A stretch of DNA of 64,000 bases from Sphaerolaimus hirsutus. Taxonomy: Eukaryota; Nematoda; Chromadorea; Monhysterida; Sphaerolaimidae. Location of the stretch: positions 24,983,206 through 25,047,205 of the forward strand of contig OZ038459.1 in assembly GCA_964036195.1 (NCBI GenBank), written 5' to 3'. This document shows, piece after piece, positions 39,401 through 50,798 of this stretch; positions within the stretch are counted from its first letter, which is position 1; every line of letters begins with the position of its first letter. The translations under genes and the position numbers were made by a program. The notes under the pieces were generated by a model. The model saw only the letters and a program-made list of their open reading frames with translations, ran no database searches and had not been told where the DNA came from.

Positions 39401-40409
39401 ATTTTGTGAAAACTTGGCAAAAATATAATGTCAAACAAATGAACATTACTCCACTTCAGCTATATTTTACAACTGGTTACAAGTAAAGAAACTAAAGTTA
39501 AATTTGAGATTTAAACGCATTATTGAATATCATTATTAACAACATTGTTGGATTAACAACATTCAGTAAAGCCCACCCATGCAACACACTGTTATACTCC
39601 GGTTACTTTACACCCTGCACGCGTGGTTCCCACTGGAAGTGCGCCAACGATTGTGAACGCGTCAGAGTTTCATAAAAAGATGACAAAATTGATTGTTGTT
39701 ATAATGTTATTCATTAACATATTCACATCAATGAATTTTTTTCATATTTTTCTGGAAATCGCATGATTTAATAATCATTGGCACGCTTCCAACACGAGAC
39801 ATAAATCAGTGCGAGGGCAGAGTATCACGTACGCCGAGTATACAACCTCTGATTGTAAGAGTCTGCTTGCTGGAAAAAAGTAAGCAGAACCTCATTCCTA
39901 TTCATTTCTAGACCTTCACCAGATGATATAAAAAATTTAAACTTCCTAGACCTTTCTCCTAAACTTCCTAAAATCTTTCTAGACCTTCCTTTAAAGATTT
40001 TCTAGATTCACCACTTTAAATTCCAAATCCATGTATAGTCAAATCAGGTGGAATAAAACAGCCTAGGAATTATTAGTCATTACATAGTGAGCTACCTAGA
40101 GGAACAAAATTGGGTTCCACTATTATGATGCAAATCAATTCATGTGGCAAAGTTTGAATTAACCAAATGATATGTTAGAGTCCAGTAGTGCATTCGTTAA
40201 CATATCCTGATAAATAATGCATACACTATGTAGCTGTGTGTGCATAAGATAACAAGTGCCCTACACAACAACACCCTAACCCTTGTCAATTGAAATGATA
40301 AAAAATAAATCCAGTTTACCTCAATTCCAGCTGCAGCCATAGTCAACCGAATTATCTGGCTCCTCCCCCTGCCTTTTACATAAATCAAGACTGGCTTTTC
40401 AGCTGCCAT
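36454..40409 (-). CDS. Glutathione S-transferase, alpha-class-like (GST-A), complete
   Basis: Five exons on the minus strand: 40409-40320, 39220-39030, 37598-37469, 37080-36946 and 36573-36454 (TAA). All introns are GT-AG and in phase, giving 221 residues, close to the roughly 222 of alpha GSTs. It conjugates glutathione to electrophiles in the cytosol as a dimer. The thioredoxin-fold half has MAAEKPVLIYVKGRGRSQII with the expected catalytic Tyr10 and nearby Arg16. QLP (56-58) holds the cis-proline and QS (69-70) the glutathione gamma-glutamyl contact. The helical half has GKLSFADVAL (150-159) with the S-x-x-D capping box, and the C-terminus YVFQF resembles the family's aromatic last helix. 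Sigma class is the main alternative, but length and the C-terminal tail favour alpha-like. Introns carry several transposons. It lies head-to-tail with a second copy at 60959-63477. Confidence 0.92.
36657..36760. repeat. Fragments of H-type and GCGCC elements in GST-A intron 4
   Basis: CAGAGTTGCGAAAGTGTATT with TTACCCGAAATACCC is an H-family end without its partner. It is followed by TGGCGCTTGGTCCTGGCGC, a GCGCC-family remnant. Confidence 0.55.
37310..37444. mobile_element. Palindromic MITE of the GTGCC end family (M-g) in GST-A intron 3
   Basis: The inverted ends AGCCTGTAAAGTGTC and CCTTACAGGGTCCGCAACTA point to the same family as M-f. It begins about 25 bp inside the intron from the exon 3 donor (37468) and is absent from the corresponding place in GST-B. 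Confidence 0.55.
37947..38684. mobile_element. CCGTATT-family MITE (A12) with a nested TATACTC element
   Basis: It runs from TACCGTATTACCTCGAATT to TTCGAGGTAATACGGTA, in GST-A intron 2. The TATACTC-family copy 38173-38422 interrupts it. Confidence 0.8.
38173..38422. mobile_element. TATACTC-family element (B-b)
   Basis: It begins TATACTTCGGTTACTTTACA and ends TACGCCGAGTATAC, nested in A12. It closely matches 39593-39842. Confidence 0.8.
39593..39842. mobile_element. TATACTC-family element (B-c) in GST-A intron 1
   Basis: It begins TATACTCCGGTTACTTTACA and ends TACGCCGAGTATAC. It is about 250 bp like B-b and has no ORF. Confidence 0.8.
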
Positions 40410-40812
40410 TTTTGCGTAGCAATGTGAATTTTTTGAATTTACGCGTTATTTATAACCTACAAATGTAAGTAAAACGTTAGACACAACAGTGTCAAGTGCC
40501 AAAAAAACTAATGTGAAATGAGGCTTTCAAAGTTGATAACTCCAAAATTTCAAAAATTATGTTAAGCATGGAGATAGCATCTAGATTGGTCCCGCGCATT
40601 CTTCACCATTTTCCATTTTTCCAGTTTAATATGCTCCTTTTTGAAAGTGTCGCATTTTGACACTTTTGTCACAATTAGGAATTATTTTCAAAAAATACTC
40701 CAGCAAGAAGTTGATGATTCCATGCTATACACAACAAAAAATGGGTGCGTGGATGCGCAGTGAAGCATCGGGAAGTGTCTTCACGCCAACGCTTCCAGAC
40801 GCTTGACCAAGC

Positions 40813-41167
40813 ACACAGTGAAATGCAACTATCTGACAACTCGCTGCCAGCTTGCTTGCCAAACAACAAAAATGGTGCCAGCTTGCTGACAATAAATTAC
40901 AGCTTGCTGCCAACTCGCTGACAGTAAGCAATGGGCTGGTTTCAGCTCGCTGACAACCCATGTAAAACATGCTGTTCACGTGTGTGCAGCTTGCTGACAA
41001 CTCGCTGCCAGCTGTGCAGCTGCTGGAGAAATGTACCCCAACTTTCTGCCACTCGCTGACAACTGTGTTCCAACTCTCTGCCACTCGCTGACAACTACGT
41101 TCCAACTCGCTGCCAACAGTAAACAAAGCGTTGTAAGCCAGTTGGAAGTGAGTTGCGTTTCACTGTG
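40813..41167. mobile_element. Element with CACAGTGAAA ends and CTCGCTGCC word arrays
   Basis: The left CACAGTGAAATGCAACT and inverted right AGTTGCGTTTCACTGTG enclose ACTCGCTGACAACTCGCTGC words in a single orientation. Related words in inverse orientation are at 60410-60520. GCTTCACGC / GCGTGAAG words flank it (40755-41300). Confidence 0.65.
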
Positions 41168-41800
41168 GCATGCCAGCACATCACGAAAAAATGCGTGAAG
41201 GCACTTCACGCTTTCTTATATGGCGCTCCCACACACATGTATACGTACAGGAAGCGTGTGGAAGCGCGCTGCTTCACGCCGCTTCACACACATCCAGGCC
41301 GCTTCGACACGCTTCATGGATCCTATTTTTCCTATTTTTGGATCCTATTCCAAAGCGTATTTCTGCCATTTGAGACCCCTGCTCTCCATTAAGAATACTT
41401 CTGAATAGAAAGAAAAGACTTTTTGTTGTCCAGGGCCAGGGTTAGCAAAATCTCAGAAAAAAAAATAAAATGGAAAATTAAATAATAAAATAAAATAAAA
41501 TAAAATGGAAAAGTTAATAAAATAAAAATACAATTTTACTAAAAGTTGAATTTTTGGAAAATATTTAGTAAAATTTTACAAAAACTTGAGTGTCTGTAAA
41601 ATTCTTTCCATAGTTTTCCACCCTGTTGCTTGAGATTCTAGCTGCCAATTTGCAGAACTGGTGCCTTGTTGTTGCTTTCATTGTTTTGATTGAAAAATAT
41701 TTTTGCTCAAAATTGCAAATTTTCACATCTTATAATATTTTTTCACCTTAAAAATCACTAATTTATGTGTTTTTTCTCCATTTTTGTTGTTGAACCCCAT
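41168..41800. other. Upstream flank of GST-A
   Basis: GAAGCG/GCTTCACG words run to about 41310, then AAAATAAAATAAAAT low complexity at 41455-41530. No gene was seen. The 400 bp upstream of the GST-A start (40410-40812) also lacks a recognisable promoter motif. Confidence 0.35.
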
Positions 41801-41806
41801 TGAAAA

Positions 41807-42560
41807 ATGTTGAACCCCGCAAGCCCCCCCACAAATAACAAAATTTTAGCTAAAATGGATCAATTATACATCAAGACGATGAAACGCTATGTCCACTTGC
41901 CAAACACATGTGGTTCAGCAAGTTTAACACATGACCTGGGTGGGAATTTACCCTCCAACAAATATCACCAAATGGTCATAACAAATCACAGATATATGCA
42001 TTTACTAGATAATTCAAGACTCCTCAAAATATAACTTAATTCAGAAAAAAAATTATGTGGGAATGCCCGACTCTCAAAAACATGTGAAACATCAGAAAGT
42101 CAATTCAGGGGGGCATGTAAACATGTGAGAATCACTAACAAAACAGCACTTTGTTTGACAAAGATCAACCTAAAATGGATGATAGAACAAAATAGATGTG
42201 CAACATCACAGCAAAGCCAGAAGATTGCTGACATACGCCCAGAAACACACAGTCAATGCAGTCTAAATGCCTAAAATACACTCATTTAAACTGGTTTGCT
42301 GGACGGCACAACGGCTTCATGGTCATGGGATTACAGGTAGAAAATTATGTTTAGCATGTAGCACTGAAAATTGCAAAATACCTAGCAGTGTGACCTATAC
42401 ACTCTATACCTGCCAAAAATGAGACAGAATGCGACATGATGTTGCCACTCTTAAATGTGTGTATAACTGTGTGTCTAAATATTATTTGCTTGATGGGAAT
42501 GTTTGTAGCAGACACAGAGATTAGATAGATAAGTTGGTTTGCACCGGGTTATACTTTCGT
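41807..42560 (+). pseudogene. Decayed LINE-type retrotransposon, C-terminal part of the polymerase ORF
   Basis: One frame (41807-42034) reads like the region after the reverse transcriptase domain of non-LTR elements (KTMKRYVHLPNTCGSASL, an NHRYMHLLDNSRL stretch). A later frame near 42330-42560 has the terminal Cys/His pattern LC..C then VTHILYTCQKL. Several stops and frame changes separate the pieces. The same terminal piece recurs intact in frame at 49427-49687. Family assignment is inference. Confidence 0.45.
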
Positions 42561-43193
42561 GGATAGTGCTGGAATCGAATACTGCTGTAAATGGTAAATG
42601 AGTGCTGAGTATCACAATCACCTAAGTCTGAAAAATACTCAGTCAGGGTGATTGTATATATATATTCATGCAATGTCATTTGACATTTACATCAGTATGT
42701 TTGCATGGGAAATTTTGTGGTATCAATGTGATGATTTACATAATAAAGACAAAGTTTAACACTGTAAAAAATATGTTCAAATTGCAATAGATGTGGAAAT
42801 ACACACTTTTGGGGCAGATGGATCAAATTCCTCACAACGCAATTCTGCCCAAAGTAAATATTTTGAACAAATTCTAGATAAATTCCAATGGTGTTTTCAA
42901 TGTGATCATGGATAAAAACCTCGATAAATAATATCTGGTGCGGCACAGTACTGTCGCAAGTAAATACAAATGGTGTGCACCTGTACTCCATGTTGAGCCA
43001 TGATATTATTTATTTATTTCACGTGCAAGATTAACAACATAACCGTGATAACAAAGGGTGATTGATTGACATAAAGTTAGGTGATGTTCTTTATTATTTT
43101 GGAATTTCATTCATTCTTGACATTGAATATATATTTCCTATATACTGTATCCTGTGTGGAAGGACCAGACCTTATCTTGGCTGTCCCCTATGT

Positions 43194-43485
43194 AAACACC
43201 TTCCCGGTCACGTCCGGCACCCATTTTTTGATTTTACGTCTTACATCCTATCCCCAGTTCTAGGGCGCCCCAGAGGCTGAAACTTGGGGGAGATATTGGC
43301 GCAACCCCCCTCTACTTCGCATGAATTGGGGGGGTCACTGCGACCCCCCAAATTCGTGCGAAGTAGAGGGGGGTTGCGCCAATATCCCCCCCCAAGTTTC
43401 AGCCTCTGGGGTGCCCTAGAACTGGGGATAGGATGTGAGAAGTAAAATCAAAAAATGGGTGCCGGACGTGACCGGGAAGGTGTTT
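43194..43485. mobile_element. Near-perfect hairpin, AACACCTTCCCGG family (G-b)
   Basis: The ends AAACACCTTCCCGGTCACG and CGTGACCGGGAAGGTGTTT are perfect inverses, and the arms mirror each other for about 140 bp (for example CCCAGTTCTAGGGCGCCCC) with only a small loop. The flanks indicate a TA target. Confidence 0.85.
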
Positions 43486-45372
43486 ATAAGTAAATTTTTT
43501 TAATTTTAAGTAAAGTAAATTAAATTGCTTGTACATTGATCCGCTCTACCCCGAAATTAAATTAAATTAAATTAGCTATCTTCCCTGGGGAAGCGCAATA
43601 AGCTACTTATCTATCTGGCCCCTGTGAGGGTCAACATTCAAGATACAGTATTTTTCAAAATACACTGTTTTTCAAAATACACCCTTGAATTAACCCCCAG
43701 GTGTTTTCGAGCTGAGGAAAAAATAACCCCCCTGAAATACCCCCTCTGGAATATCATCTACATAACATCGGCGGCGCAAGGTCCCAATTTGCGCTTGTGA
43801 CATTCACATTAGCCTAATTTTCATATTGTGACACCTTCTTATCTGAGCACTTATGTGAAGTTGGCAGCCAGCCAAAAATTACGAAATCGCTATAAATATA
43901 AATAAAATTGGCTAAAACTAGGTATATAATCATGTATATAGATGAAAATAGTGATTATAGACGAGAATATTGGCAAAATGGAGCAAATTTTAGCGATTTT
44001 TAGCTAATTTTGAGCTTTTAATCTCATTTGTACGATACACGCTTGTGAATGTCACAATGTGACAGTGAAATTTCTGCGTGTGACACCAAAAATTCCGCTT
44101 GTGGCAATCACAAGCGCACAAGCACTTACGCCGCCTATGCTACATAAGGTACATCATGTTTTCAATATACCTACACGATGTATTAATAGGGGCCAATTTG
44201 CACCGTAGCTACACATAGCCTAGTTTGTGTAGCAATGTACACCACTGATCACTAACATCCAACCACAAGCGATTAAAAAAAAAAAGTTTGCCACCCCTGA
44301 TCTAGGACTTATCGGTTGGATGGGTTCCATGAAAAATGAAGTTAAAACATTTGTCAAAAAAAGTATATGGGCACCCCCTGCTGAAACCCCCCGTGGGATG
44401 TGTAAACGGCACACACTTTTTTTATACAATTTTTTGCTGATCACTCAACTCCAATCATGAGTTATAATTCACTGAATTCCTGTCTTTCAAGGCCGTTTTT
44501 GGCCTGAAAAACAGAACAGGCTCATGGCAACGTGCCAAAAGCCATTTCAACGGCATTTTTACCTATCAAAATAAGATAATGATATTTTAATTTTGTATTG
44601 CTTTGTACCGCGGAATGCATGCGGTCGTCATTCATATCGCAGAACTTTCTAGCGCTGCGAAACGTGATTGAAAAAAACTTCCACATGAGAGAGGAAGCCG
44701 AAGGCATTCTTTTAAAACTTACTGCGCAGAAATACACCCTCCCAAATTTTTGAGAATATGCGAGGCGAAGTTTTAAGAAGACACCAAATTTCAATCCGGG
44801 AACAAAATTAGTACAGATGAAAATGTAGCGAGGTGTTTTTAATTTCGCCTCGCATATTCTCAAAAATTTGGGAGGGTGTATTTCCGCGCAGTAAGTTTTA
44901 AAACAATGCCTTCGGCTTCCTCTTCCATGTGGAAGTTTTTTTCCAATCACGTTTCGCAGCGCTAGAAAGTTCTGCGATAAGAATGACGACCGCATGCATT
45001 TCGCGGTACAAAGCAATACAAAATTAAAATATCATTATCGTATTTTGATAGGTAAAAATGCCATTGAAATGGCTTTTGGCACTTCGCCATGAGCCTGTTC
45101 TGTTTTTCAGGCCAAAAAACGGCCTTGAAAGACAGGATTTCAGTGAATTATAACTCACGATTGGAGTTGAGTGATCTGCAAAAACTTGTATAAAAAAAGT
45201 GTGGGCCGTTTACACGGCCCACGTGGGGTTTCAGCGGGGGGTGCCCATATAAACACCTTCCCGGTCAAGTAAGCCACCCATTTTTTTATTTCACTTCGGA
45301 AGCTATATCTCGGGCTATGGTGGGGTTATAGAGCTGAAACTTTGTGAATATATAGTTGTAACATCCCTCTAC

Positions 45373-46324
45373 TAGTGATGGAAAAAGCGCCAGGCTTTCG
45401 GCGCCAAGCGCCAAAAGCGCCATGACGCTTTTTTGACCCCGGCGCCAAGCGCCAATGGCGCCAGAGCAAAATGGCGCCAAGCGCCAAAAGCGCCATGGCG
45501 CTTTTCTGAACATCAGCGCCAAGCGCCAATGGCGCCAGAGGGTAATGGCGCCAAGCGCCAATAGCGCCAGCGCCAAAAAAATTGTTCTACAATTTGATGG
45601 TAGAAAAATGAGTGCATAACTGTGAGTGACGTACCGTTGAAGTCATAGTAGTCTATTGAACTTTTTTGCCCAGTAAAACAACCACTAAATCGGGGCAAAA
45701 TTTCTCAATAATCGCTCTCGAGAGATACATATCTGGTTCCTTTGGGGTGGGGGGTGGGGGGCTCGAGGGATAGTAGCCTAAAATTTAGCCTCAGGTTAGA
45801 TAGATAGCTGAGCGGCCCAGGTATAGATACATAGCTGGAGCATTTGTTGAGGGGGTAACCCCCCCCCCCTCCGGCTCCAACCCCCGCCAGACTGAACCCC
45901 TGATTTAGACTGCAAGAAAGAATTAGGAGCAAAGCACAAAAAGGGGATTTACCGCGATTTTAACACCTCTGCTTTTTATTCAATGTATGCATCTATTTAT
46001 ATGATGTCTACCCTAATATTAATAAATATTTATTCAGTTGCCTCACAATTGATCAACTGCAGTGTCGATTTCACATATTATAACAATTTTTTTATTATCA
46101 TGGTTGGCGCTTTTTTGGCGCCATTTAAAATGCCGGCGCCAGGCGCCAATAGCGCCACCAGAAAATGGCGCCAAGCGCCAAAAGCACCATGGCGCTTTCT
46201 CAGACCCCAGCGCCAAGCGCCAATGGCGCCAGAGCGTTTTAGCGCCAAGCGCCAAAAGCGCCATGGCGCTTTTTGCTTTGGCGCTAGCGCCAGGCGCCAG
46301 CGCCATGGCGCTTTTCCATCACTA
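45373..46324. mobile_element. hAT-like element, GCGCC family (E-e)
   Basis: Ends TAGTGATGGAAAAAGCGCC and CGCTTTTCCATCACTA with perfect duplication CCCTCTAC (45365-45372, 46325-46332). The interior is homologous to E-b. Confidence 0.93.
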
Positions 46325-46995
46325 CCCTCTACTCTGCATTAATGGGGGGAGGCATGGCGACTCATTACAGGGTGGGTCGCCCTATATGCAACAATTTTTT
46401 GCCAGGATTTTTGAGCGGGGGGGCGGATTGTATACGGAGCCCGGCGAACGGGGGGGGTGGCGCCCCCCCCCCCTAAAATTTTACCCCTGTTGTAGGGGAA
46501 TGGCGCTGTGGCGCTGGCGCCATTTGAAGGCGCCACGCCATGGCGCCACTGGCGTTGGCATTGGAGCTAAAACAGCAGTATACATCTGTATTTTACAGGC
46601 ATATACAGCGACATGGACAGAAATTGAGTCCATTTTCACTGGTTTTTAGGCCGCGGAGACTGGTCAGCAAAAAATATATGTTGTGAAGGGTGAATGCGCG
46701 CTTGCGCGCAAAATTTGTTCAAACTGTCGACAAAATCGTCGTCTGAAAGTGCCATTTCTGGCACATTTTTTGGTCCGGCCCGGGAAGGGGGGGGGGGCGG
46801 CCGCCCCCCCCGCCCCCCCCTGGCTACGTCCTTGGGGCGACCCACCCTGTAGTGAGTCGCCATGCCTCCCCCCATTGATGCAGAGTAGAGGGATGTCACA
46901 ACTATATATTCACAAAGTTTCAGCTCTATAACCCCACCTTAGCCCGATATATAGCTTCCGAAGTGAACTAAAAAAATGGGTGGCTTACTTGACCG

Positions 46996-47894
46996 TAGTG
47001 ATGGAATGGCGCCATGGCGCTGGCGCCATTTGAGGGCGCCAAAGGGCGCCGCGCCATGGCGCCATTGGCGCTTGGCGCCCTTTTTCTGTGGCGCCCTTGG
47101 CGCCTGGCGCCCACATTCTGAAAGGCGCCATGGCGCCCTTGGCGCTTGGCGCCCTTTTTCCGTGGCGCCCTGCTTTGAAAGGGCGCCAAAAAGGTGCCAG
47201 CAGGGTTTCAAGGTGAGTGCTGTATAAATGAAAAAAAGATGAAAAACGCATTCATGGATGATCTGAATTCGCCAGAAAAATGGACGAAGTGGTGTGGTGC
47301 GAGTGGGTATAAATCTTTTGTGCAACGGTTTATCAGATGTGTCTGACAGAAGACGAGAATGATGGAACGTTGAACTTGCAAAATCATAAATAAACGGATT
47401 CAAATCGTTGCGATTCCGTTTTTTGTCCATTTCGAGGAAACATTGATTGGAAAAGTCAATTTGAAGTGAATGGATAGTTGTCAAATGACAATATCCATTG
47501 TGTTTGAATTGTCATGTGAATTTTACTCGAATTTTTTTGTTGCTAGTGTTGTATTTGTTCATTACACCCTGGAGTTCAACGCAAATTAAGTAGTGAATGC
47601 ATGTACTAGGGTGCTGTAGAAACACTTTTAGCACACGCAGGGTGTTGTATGCACTTATTTATCCTGGCGCCCTTGGCGCCTGGCGCCCTTGGCGCTTGGC
47701 GCCCTCTTTCCGTGGCGCCCTCTTTCCGTGGCGCCCTTGGCGCCTGGCGCCCGCTTTCCGAATGGCGCCATGGCGCCCTTGGCGCCTGGCGCCCTTTTAC
47801 TGTGGCGCCCTTGGCGCTTGGCGCCCACTTTCTGAATGGCGCCATGGCGCCATTGGCGACTGGCGCCCTTTTTTCTGGCGCTTTTCCATCACTA
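46996..47894. mobile_element. hAT-like element, GCGCC family (E-f)
   Basis: Ends TAGTGATGGAATGGCGCC and CGCTTTTCCATCACTA with perfect duplication CTTGACCG (46988-46995, 47895-47902). It belongs to the same subfamily as E-a. Confidence 0.93.
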
Positions 47895-48474
47895 CTTGAC
47901 CGGGAAGGTGTTTACTTTTTTAGACAAATGTTAAAACTTCATTTTTTATGGAACACATCCAACTGATAAGTCCTAGATCGGGGGTGGCGAACTTATTCAA
48001 AAAAAATCGCTCGTGGTTGGATGTTAGATATAGCCTTACCAAGCTCATTGTCATGTTTATTACCAGTTTTGTGTATGTAAAAGCCCATTCTTTACTACGA
48101 TTTTTATGAAAATTTCTGGTGAAATAGTAAACCCCACCCTCCCTCGAAAAAGCCTCCCCTCGAAATACCCCCTCAAAATTTCCACTCTGAAAAAATAACC
48201 CCCCTGGGGGTATTTTGAGGAAATACTGTACCTACGTCGCAACCCGTGTCACAAGTCTACATTAAGTTTTTTGTATTCATATCTGCATGCTTCTAGCATG
48301 CACATGGTTTTATGGCCTTGCATCCAAGATTCCGATTTTTTATGTAAAATTTCTGTAAAATATTTGTAAAATGGTTTCATTTTATTTTATTAATGATATT
48401 TCAGAATAAAATAAAATGAAACCTAATAAAAATAAAAATACAATTTTAATAAAAATAAAATACAACTTAAGCGG

Positions 48475-49226
48475 CGTTTACACTGCGAGCTGTGCCAGCA
48501 AACTTTTTTCTGTCGGCAATGCACATTTTGTCACGACAACGCACAAATTTTACAGAAATTTTGCCTGTGCCGACAAAAAAGCCTCGTTCAACAGAAACCG
48601 AACCGACAACCAAAAAAGCCTCGTTGGAACCGAAGCAAACCGACAACGGCTGACATGTCATACAAAGTGTCAAAAGTCATGTAAAACGTCCTAAATTATG
48701 TCAAATATGCCGTAATAAAAAATTGACAATTTACAGGGCTTTTAGCATGACTTTAGACAGTTAATTGTTCACTATCACCCACAAATGATTACACACGTTT
48801 GACTGTGGCGCCCTTGGCACCTGGCGCCACGTTTCTGAATGGTTAAATGGTGACATTGTTTCTTGCGCTTTCCCATGGGAAACAAATCGTCATCACAATA
48901 TTGTCGTCACAGAAAACACGTTCGCAGCTTGTGACGGCAACACGACGATGAACCAAAACATTATCGACGCGCTCAGCGTCGTTTTTGCTCAATTTGTCGG
49001 TTTGGGTCTCGTTAACGAGACCCAAACCGACAAAAACAAAATAAGACAAAAAATGCCCCACAGAAGTAGAAAATAGGGTGGGCGCGCAAGGGGGACATAA
49101 TACATTTGTTTTTTAAATATAGGTAAACTCGGCAGCATAGCTGAAATCGAGGGTAGCATTTCGAGGGGGGGGGGGGGTCGGCCTGCCGGCACGTGTTTAT
49201 ATCTCGGGAACTGCTGGGTGAAATCT
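48475..49226. mobile_element. GCGGCGTTTACACTGC-family element and fragments, up to the gap
   Basis: It starts GCGGCGTTTACACTGCGAGC, with GCCTCGTT and ACCGAACCGACAAC words and the GTCTCGTTAACGAGAC palindrome (48990-49033). Related copies are at 18557 and 29841. The right end may be lost in the gap. Confidence 0.55.
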
Positions 49227-49426
49227 NNNNNNNNNNNNNNNNNNNNNNNNNNNNNNNNNNNNNNNNNNNNNNNNNNNNNNNNNNNNNNNNNNNNNNNNNN
49301 NNNNNNNNNNNNNNNNNNNNNNNNNNNNNNNNNNNNNNNNNNNNNNNNNNNNNNNNNNNNNNNNNNNNNNNNNNNNNNNNNNNNNNNNNNNNNNNNNNNN
49401 NNNNNNNNNNNNNNNNNNNNNNNNNN
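49227..49426. other. Assembly gap (run of N)
   Basis: Two hundred undetermined bases. The gap falls at the junction between the two copies of a segmental duplication, so its true size may differ. Confidence 0.98.
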
Positions 49427-49780
49427 CACAATGGGCTTCATGATCATGGGATTACAGGTAGAAAATTATGTTTAGCAAGTAGCACTAAAAATTGCAAAAT
49501 ACCTAGCAGTGTGACCCATATACTCTATACCTGCCAAAAATTAGACAGAATGCAAAATGATGTTGCCACTCTTAAATGTGTGTATAACTGTGTGTCTAAA
49601 TATGATTTGCTTGATGGAAATGTTTGTAGCAGACACAGAGATTTGGTAGATAAGTTGGTTTGCACTGGGTTATACCTTTGTGGATAGTGCTGGAAATGAA
49701 TACTGCTGTAAATGGTAAAATGAGTGCTGAGTATCACAATCACCTAAGTCTGAATTATACTCAGTCAGGGTGATTGTATA

Positions 49781-50232
49781 TACCGTATTTCCTCGAAATA
49801 CCCCCCCCCTCGAAATACCCCCCCCCCCTCGTTTGACCCCCCCCCCCTCTCGAGACCACTATGAAACAATCACCCCCCCTCGAAATACCCCCCCCAGATT
49901 GAGTGTAAAGAGAACATACATGACAAATACTGCAGTTTGTGTTCTGCGTAGCGCAGATCACACGTTAAAACAATGTCGTAATCACGTTAGAACAGTGTTT
50001 ATACCGTCTACATACTAATATTAGTCTACATAACCTTATAAATGGCGGTTTTTGTTGTATTTTTTGACGTCTGCGTACGTTTCAGACGACAATTTTGTAC
50101 TGGGATTTGAAAATTTTTCTTGTGAAATAATAACCCCCCCCCTCGAAATACCCCCCCTCGTTAAACCCCCCCCCCCTCTCGGGACCACTATGAAACAATC
50201 ACCCCCAGGGGGTATTTCGAGGAAATACGGTA
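49781..50232. mobile_element. CCGTATT-family MITE (A13) with a visible empty site
   Basis: It runs from TACCGTATTTCCTCGAAAT to TTCGAGGAAATACGGTA inside a TATATA tract. The paralogous position near 42655 reads GATTGTATATATATATTC without it, confirming insertion at TA. Confidence 0.92.
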
Positions 50233-50798
50233 TATATATTCATGCAATGTCATTTGACATTTACAGCAGTATGTTTGCATGGGCAATTTTGTGGTATCAA
50301 TGTGATGATTTACAGAATAAAGACAATATTTAACACTGTAAACAATATGTTCAAATTGCAATAGATGTGGAAATACACACTTTTGGGGCAGATCGATCAA
50401 ATTCCTCACAATGCGATTCTGCCCAAAGTCAATATTTTGAACAAATTCTAGATTAATTCCAATGGTGTTTTCCATGTGATTGTGTGTAAAAACCTTGATA
50501 AATAATATTGGGTGTGGCACAGTACTGTCACAAGTAAATACAAATGGTGTGCACCTGTACTCCATGTTAAGCCACAATATTATTTATAGAGACATGTTCA
50601 CGTGCAAGATTAACAACATAGCCATGATAACAAAGGGTGATTGATTGACATAAAGTTAGGTGATGTTCTTTATATTTTTGGAATTTCATTCATTCTTGAC
50701 ATTGAATGTATATTTCCTATATACTGTATCCTGTGTGGAAGGACCAGACCTTATCTTGGCTGTCCCTTATAAATGAGTAAATTTTTTTAAATTGCTTG

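Larger units (their letters stand above)
45251..47913. mobile_element. AACACCTTCCCGG-family element (G-a) with two GCGCC elements inside
   Basis: The ends AAACACCTTCCCGGTCAAG and CTTGACCGGGAAGGTGTTT are inverted, with mirrored arms (GGAAGCTATATCTCGGGC / GCCCGATATATAGCTTCC). Removing it restores GCCCATAT|ACTTTTTT of the host palindrome. The core at 46336-46870 mirrors GGCATGGCGACTCA around a C/G-rich centre. Confidence 0.75.
44253..48026. mobile_element. Large palindromic element with TAACATCCAACCAC ends, hosting further insertions
   Basis: The ends TAACATCCAACCACAAGCG and CGCTCGTGGTTGGATGTTA are inverted. The arms mirror each other through CACCCCTGATCTAGGACTTA and a 300-bp-per-arm hairpin at 44460-45185 (GCATGCGGTCGTCATTC / GAATGACGACCGCATGC). 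Without the G insertion it would be about 1.1 kb. Copy 2 of the duplication lacks it. Confidence 0.75.
43644..48230. mobile_element. CCGTATT-related element (ends TACAGTATTT) carrying a nested 3.8-kb stack
   Basis: It begins TACAGTATTTTTCAAAATAC and ends TTTTGAGGAAATACTGTA. The undisturbed homologue is 51207-51613. The difference is the insertion from about 44250 to 48026. Confidence 0.75.
42303..48490. repeat. Segmental duplication, copy 1
   Basis: Sequence here matches 49427-51890 in the same order: LINE end, TCAGTCAGGGTGATTGTATA, AAGGACCAGACCTTATCTTG, a CCGTATT-related element and the AATAAAATACAACTT end. Copy 1 is longer because of the nested insertion at about 44250-48026. Confidence 0.8.

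Noticed and set aside
48989-49687. Open frames crossing the run of N
   Set aside because: The reading frame through undetermined bases is meaningless. Only the 49427-49687 part has content, and that is LINE-like debris.
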